Below are positions 59,946-64,000 of a stretch of DNA of 64,000 nt, one piece after another. Source of the DNA: an uncultured Anaerolineae bacterium (GTDB lineage: Bacteria; Chloroflexota; Anaerolineae; Promineifilales; Promineifilaceae); contig CAJQMR010000005.1 in assembly GCA_905479495.1 (NCBI GenBank), forward strand, positions 186,001-250,000, written 5' to 3'. Numbering within the stretch: position 1 is the stretch's first letter; each line of letters opens with the position of its first letter. Both the position numbers and the translations under genes were made by a program. Under the pieces are notes generated by a model. It searched no databases. It was not told the origin of the DNA and worked only from the letters and a program-made list of their open reading frames with translations.

Positions 59946-60410
59946 TTATTTTTGGCTTTTGATCAGCATGACCCAGTCACCACGCTGGACGGCTTTGCCG
60001 TGCTGGTTGTAGACGGCGTATTTCATGTTTATGTTCCCGCCGCCCAGGCGAGGCAGCGCTTTGATCTCGGTGATTTTTAATTCAACATGCACCGTATCGC
60101 CAATAAAAACCGGCAGGCTAAATTTGGCACTTTGCTCGCGAAAGGCCAGCACGGTACCCTCGATGATGCCCGACTGGACCGCCAGACCGGTGGCGATGGA
60201 CTGGACCAACATGCCGTGCGCCACCCGCTGGCCAAAGGTGTCTTTGGCGGCAAACTCGGCGTCGGTATGAATCTGGTTGTAATCGCCCGTCATCCCGGCA
60301 AAGCTCACAATGTCGCTTTCGGTGATGGTGCGCGCGGCGGTGACAAGCTGCTGGCCAATTTCAAACTGTTCAAAATAGCGGCCCCGTGGTTGGTAGGTGA
60401 GTTCGGTCAT
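59946..60410 (-). CDS. MaoC-like (R)-specific enoyl-CoA hydratase family protein
   Basis: 154 residues from ATG 60410, six bases after GGAG. ITESDIVSFAGMTGDYNQIH carries the catalytic Asp and His of the hotdog fold, followed by RVAHGMLVQSIATGLAVQSG. Acts on (R)-3-hydroxyacyl or related CoA thioesters. The gene follows the release-factor gene on the same strand after a 29-bp palindrome. Confidence 0.88.
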   Translation of the reverse strand: MTELTYQPRGRYFEQFEIGQQLVTAARTITESDIVSFAGMTGDYNQIHTDAEFAAKDTFGQRVAHGMLVQSIATGLAVQSGIIEGTVLAFREQSAKFSLPVFIGDTVHVELKITEIKALPRLGGGNINMKYAVYNQHGKAVQRGDWVMLIKSQK

Positions 60411-60441
60411 TTGGTACTCCGTCAAATTCGGTGTTTATGTA

Positions 60442-60470
60442 GTAGGGGCGACCCGCCGGGTCGCCCCTAC
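60442..60470. repeat. 29-bp palindromic repeat, copy 3 of 3
   Basis: GTAGGGGCGACCCG followed by its inverse CGGGTCGCCCCTAC about a single central C; the most regular of the three copies. Confidence 0.8.
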
Positions 60471-60476
60471 GCAAGA

Positions 60477-61547
<1,071 letters not shown>

Positions 61548-61563
61548 AGGTTGGGATATTGCA

Positions 61564-61603
61564 GACTGGAGATTAGAGACTGAAGATATTTTAATCTCCA
61601 GTC
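61564..61603. repeat. Inverted repeat upstream of prfA
   Basis: GACTGGAGATTA and TAATCTCCAGTC pair over 12 bp. It lies 17 bp before the prfA start. Confidence 0.6.
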
Positions 61604-61665
61604 GCCAATCTCTAATCATTGTTTCTCAAACGAGTTAATTTTATTTCTTGCGGGCTTATTATAAC

Positions 61666-63687
61666 TTATTCTTTGAGGTACGTCGCAAACCAGCGGATCA
61701 TGTGGCTGAGCCGTTCGATACGCCGGTCGGTGCGCCCGGCGCGGGAGAGGCCGTGTGATTCTTCGGGGAAGAGGATCATTTCGGTGTCTACGCCCAGTTT
61801 TTTGAGGGCGACGAAAACCTGTTCGCCCTGTTCTTTATCGCAGCGGAAGTCGCGCTCGCTGTGGATGAGCATGGTAGGTGTTTTGGCGTTGCCAATGTAA
61901 GCGATGGGGGATTGCCGCCAATAGTTTTCCAGGTCGTCCCACGGGGACTGCTCTGCGCCAAAGAGATATTCTGTGCCGATGTTCAAGTCGCTGGAGGCGT
62001 AGAAGCTGATGAAATTGCTGACGACGCGTTGGGCAACGGCCGCTTTAAAGCGATCCGTCTTGCCAATGATAAGCGAGGTCATGTAGCCGCCGTAGCTGCC
62101 GCCGGTGACGCCCATGCGTTCGGTGTCGATGTAGGGCAGCTTCTCGACATAGTCGGTCCAGGCCATGACGTCATCATAATCAACGGTACCCCATTGGTTG
62201 TAGATGGCTCCGGCAAATGCTTCACCGTAGCCTTGACTGCCGCGTGGATTGCTCCAGTAGACGACGTAGCCTTGGGCGGCCAGTAAATTGATCTCGTGGA
62301 AGTAGGCACGGCCGTATTGCGTTTGTGGCCCGCCATGAATTTCCAAAATGGAGGCATATTTTTTGTTCGGGTCGAAGCCAGGTGGGGTCATGATCCAGCC
62401 ATGTAGATCGGTGCCATCTTTGCCTTTGAACCACACTTCTTCAATATTTCCCGGTTCGATTTCAGCCAGCAACGCCTTGTTAAATTGGGTCAGCGTTTTT
62501 GTGTCGCCAGAGGCCAGATTTTGTACGCGCACCTGGGCCGGGCCGCTGAAATCGCCCCAAAGGTAAGCAAGGGTCTGTTGGGCATCATCCAGGGAGAAAC
62601 TAGCGACTAACCCGGCTTCGTTGATGATGCGCTTGTAGCCGGGAGCATCTGGGTCCGTGCTGAAAGCCAGCAGGGGCTGGTTGCCTTTTTCGGTGGCCAG
62701 GATGTAGAGGGTACGGCCGTCTTTGGACCAGGTTGGCGGTGGCTGTGGCGTGCCGCTGCCCACATCTGTGAGGGTGGCCGTATTTAGATGAAGATCAAAT
62801 TCGGCCGTGAGGTTGCGCGCTGCACCGCCGCTGGCGGGCACCAGGTAGATGCAGTCGTTTTGGTACCAGTGCCCTTTTTGCTTGCGGCCCATGTAGGCAA
62901 TCCAATTGCCATCTGGGGAGATGGTGTGATTGAATTTGCGGCCTTCGTGTGAGGGGATCAGGGTTATCTCGCCGCCTTCTGCAGGAACGCGGTACAGCTC
63001 TGTTTGGTCCCAGTTAATATCTGGCTGCGGGTCGCGGTTGGAGATGAAGATGAGGGAACGGCCGTCTGGGGCCCACTGTGGCTGGACCTCATCAAATTTG
63101 TCGCCTTCGGTAAGTTGGGTGGCTTCGCCGCTGTCGGCGTCGATGGTCCAGATATGCCACTTTTCTTCGGGCAGGTACCCCCCGCCATCGGCTTTGTAAT
63201 TCAGGGTGGTGAAATGGCGGCTGACGACACCCAGCTTCTTCTTTTGCTCATCTTTTTCCCGCTCGGCTGCTGCGGCATCTTTTTTACGGAACTGGGTGGC
63301 GAAGGTGCTGCCGTCTGGCGACCAGGTGAAGCCAGCAAAGCTGCCTTCCATTTTGCTCACCGGTCGAGCTTCGCCACCGGTTAGAGGGATGATGTAGAGT
63401 TGGGACTGTTTTTCATCTTTGCGGTTGGAAAGGAAGGCAATGAAACGGCCGTCTGGTGACCAGCGTGGATGAGTGTCGGACTGATCGCCATAGGTGAACT
63501 GGCTTGGCGGGCTGCTGCCATCACTGGGAACGAGCCATAAATTAGTGAACTTCTTCTCCGTTTTGCGGTCCACGCGGGTGACGCCAAAAATAATGTGAGC
63601 GCCATCGGGGGATAGTTGGGGATCGGAGACGAGTTCAATTTTATATAAATCTTCGGCGGTGATCGGCCGTTTTTCTGACTTGGGCAT
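61666..63687 (-). CDS. S9-family serine peptidase (acylaminoacyl-peptidase/prolyl-oligopeptidase type)
   Basis: 673 residues from ATG 63687 (GAGGAG seven bases upstream). N-terminal beta-propeller with repeated WSPDG-like blocks (HPRWSPDGRFIAFLSNRKDE); C-terminal hydrolase with nucleophile GVTGGSYGGYMTSLI, Asp in IHSERDFRCD and His in FPEESHGLSRAG. No signal peptide, so probably cytoplasmic peptide breakdown. Confidence 0.92.
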   Translation of the reverse strand: MPKSEKRPITAEDLYKIELVSDPQLSPDGAHIIFGVTRVDRKTEKKFTNLWLVPSDGSSPPSQFTYGDQSDTHPRWSPDGRFIAFLSNRKDEKQSQLYIIPLTGGEARPVSKMEGSFAGFTWSPDGSTFATQFRKKDAAAAEREKDEQKKKLGVVSRHFTTLNYKADGGGYLPEEKWHIWTIDADSGEATQLTEGDKFDEVQPQWAPDGRSLIFISNRDPQPDINWDQTELYRVPAEGGEITLIPSHEGRKFNHTISPDGNWIAYMGRKQKGHWYQNDCIYLVPASGGAARNLTAEFDLHLNTATLTDVGSGTPQPPPTWSKDGRTLYILATEKGNQPLLAFSTDPDAPGYKRIINEAGLVASFSLDDAQQTLAYLWGDFSGPAQVRVQNLASGDTKTLTQFNKALLAEIEPGNIEEVWFKGKDGTDLHGWIMTPPGFDPNKKYASILEIHGGPQTQYGRAYFHEINLLAAQGYVVYWSNPRGSQGYGEAFAGAIYNQWGTVDYDDVMAWTDYVEKLPYIDTERMGVTGGSYGGYMTSLIIGKTDRFKAAVAQRVVSNFISFYASSDLNIGTEYLFGAEQSPWDDLENYWRQSPIAYIGNAKTPTMLIHSERDFRCDKEQGEQVFVALKKLGVDTEMILFPEESHGLSRAGRTDRRIERLSHMIRWFATYLKE

Positions 63688-63860
63688 GTTTAACTCCTCT
63701 AAAAATAGGACGCTGATTAACAGTGATGAACGCAGATGAAAGCTTACAAATGGTACGACTACGTTCACCACAAGCTTGCTTATTGCCGTAAGCGGCGATT
63801 GTTTTTAAAGATGGGAAATGATAACGCGACAAGAGCGGCACTGCCAGTTCAAAGCGATGG

Positions 63861-64000
63861 TCAACTTTCATCTGGAAAATAAGCTGGTAAGGTGAAGCTA
63901 AAGGTGCTGCCTGCTCCTTGTCGACTTTCAACCTCAACGTCGCCGCCCAGCTTTTCCATAATGCGACAAACGATAGAAAGCCCCAGCCCGTGCCCGGTGA
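63861..64000 (-). CDS. C-terminal end of a sensor histidine kinase (partial)
   Basis: The window ends inside this gene. The 45 visible codons read [20 protein letters not shown], then [16 protein letters not shown] and a stop TGA at 63861-63863: the G2 box and last strands of an HATPase_c domain. The 173 bp between it and the S9 peptidase gene contain a GGACGCTGATTA repeat unit and the S9 ribosome-binding site. Confidence 0.88.
   Translation of the reverse strand, partial: TGHGLGLSIVCRIMEKLGGDVEVESRQGAGSTFSFTLPAYFPDES

Overview
The window looks like chromosomal DNA of a bacterium of the phylum Chloroflexota (Anaerolineae/Ardenticatenia-like; inferred). Reasons: a stand-alone SpoVS gene without other sporulation genes, Flp-type pilins, many secreted or membrane-anchored proteins with long Thr/Pro-rich linkers, two secreted proteins ending in a (F/Y)LPxVQR tail, a class II diterpene-cyclase-like protein, and mixed SD-led and apparently leaderless genes. 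No rRNA, tRNA, CRISPR array, transposase or prophage gene was found. The most striking global property is a highly iterated palindrome, ACGGCCGT (often AACGGCCGTT), counted by eye about 100 times in 64 kb where about one is expected. It reads as Thr-Ala-Val, Asn-Gly-Arg or Arg-Pro inside proteins.

Layout. 0-0.5 kb: palindromic repeats and an orphan C-terminal fragment of a formylglycine-generating-enzyme (FGE) domain that looks like a diversity-generating-retroelement variable repeat. 0.5-3.6 kb: TspO-like membrane protein, a Cys-less thioredoxin-fold-like protein, an unknown HRPCxxCRR protein, a LysM/CARDB protein. 3.6-7.2 kb: a heterodimeric ABC exporter with one degenerate ATP site. 7.6-9.1 kb: class II terpene cyclase. 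9.3-15 kb: membrane proteins (DUF2892, LPG-synthase-like, PIG-V-like, DUF2723) and two tandem secreted paralogues. 15.1-19.2 kb: ECF sigma factor with a cognate membrane protein, divergent from a NarL-type two-component system. 19.3-24.6 kb: secreted propeller-like protein, MFS exporter, zinc ribbon, PhnD-like binding protein and hydrolase. 24.7-30.3 kb: a LRR-Roc-COR GTPase with a C-terminal effector-associated domain and an MrfA/YprA-type helicase carrying an HNH insert.

30.4-38.4 kb looks origin-proximal. A noncoding stretch at 30.40-30.85 kb holds three DnaA-box-like sites in phase (20-21 bp apart), a fourth further upstream, and five CATATG-centred repeats; two close parS matches (TGTTTCCCGTGAAACA and a variant) lie at 38.27-38.32 kb with related palindromes at 36.3 and 36.8 kb. 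Genes next to the putative origin point away from it on both sides. The segment also carries spoVS, a CinA/nucleotidyltransferase fusion, a membrane glycosyltransferase, a YhaM-like nuclease, ubiX, a PNPOx-like protein and a NYN/OST-HTH protein.

38.4-49.7 kb: envelope protein, methyltransferase, Ppx/GppA-HD phosphatase, two Flp pilins, a secreted glycoside hydrolase, a metallopeptidase with a CTERM-like tail, a peptide-binding lipoprotein, a TSUP exporter, and a two-TM protein with X25-like domains. 49.7-56.1 kb: AhpD-like protein, class V aminotransferase, cupin, sphingosine-1-phosphate-lyase-like enzyme, FGGY kinase and HAD phosphatase; a 120-bp double-hairpin repeat sits at the ribosome-binding site of both PLP-enzyme genes. 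56.4-64 kb: class A penicillin-binding protein, MaoC hydratase, release factor 1, S9 peptidase and the C-terminal end of a sensor kinase.

A second theme is the mobility of short palindromic repeats: they fill intergenic gaps and in places have entered genes (helicase) or abut and possibly form gene starts (peptide-binding protein, metallopeptidase, ABC subunit).
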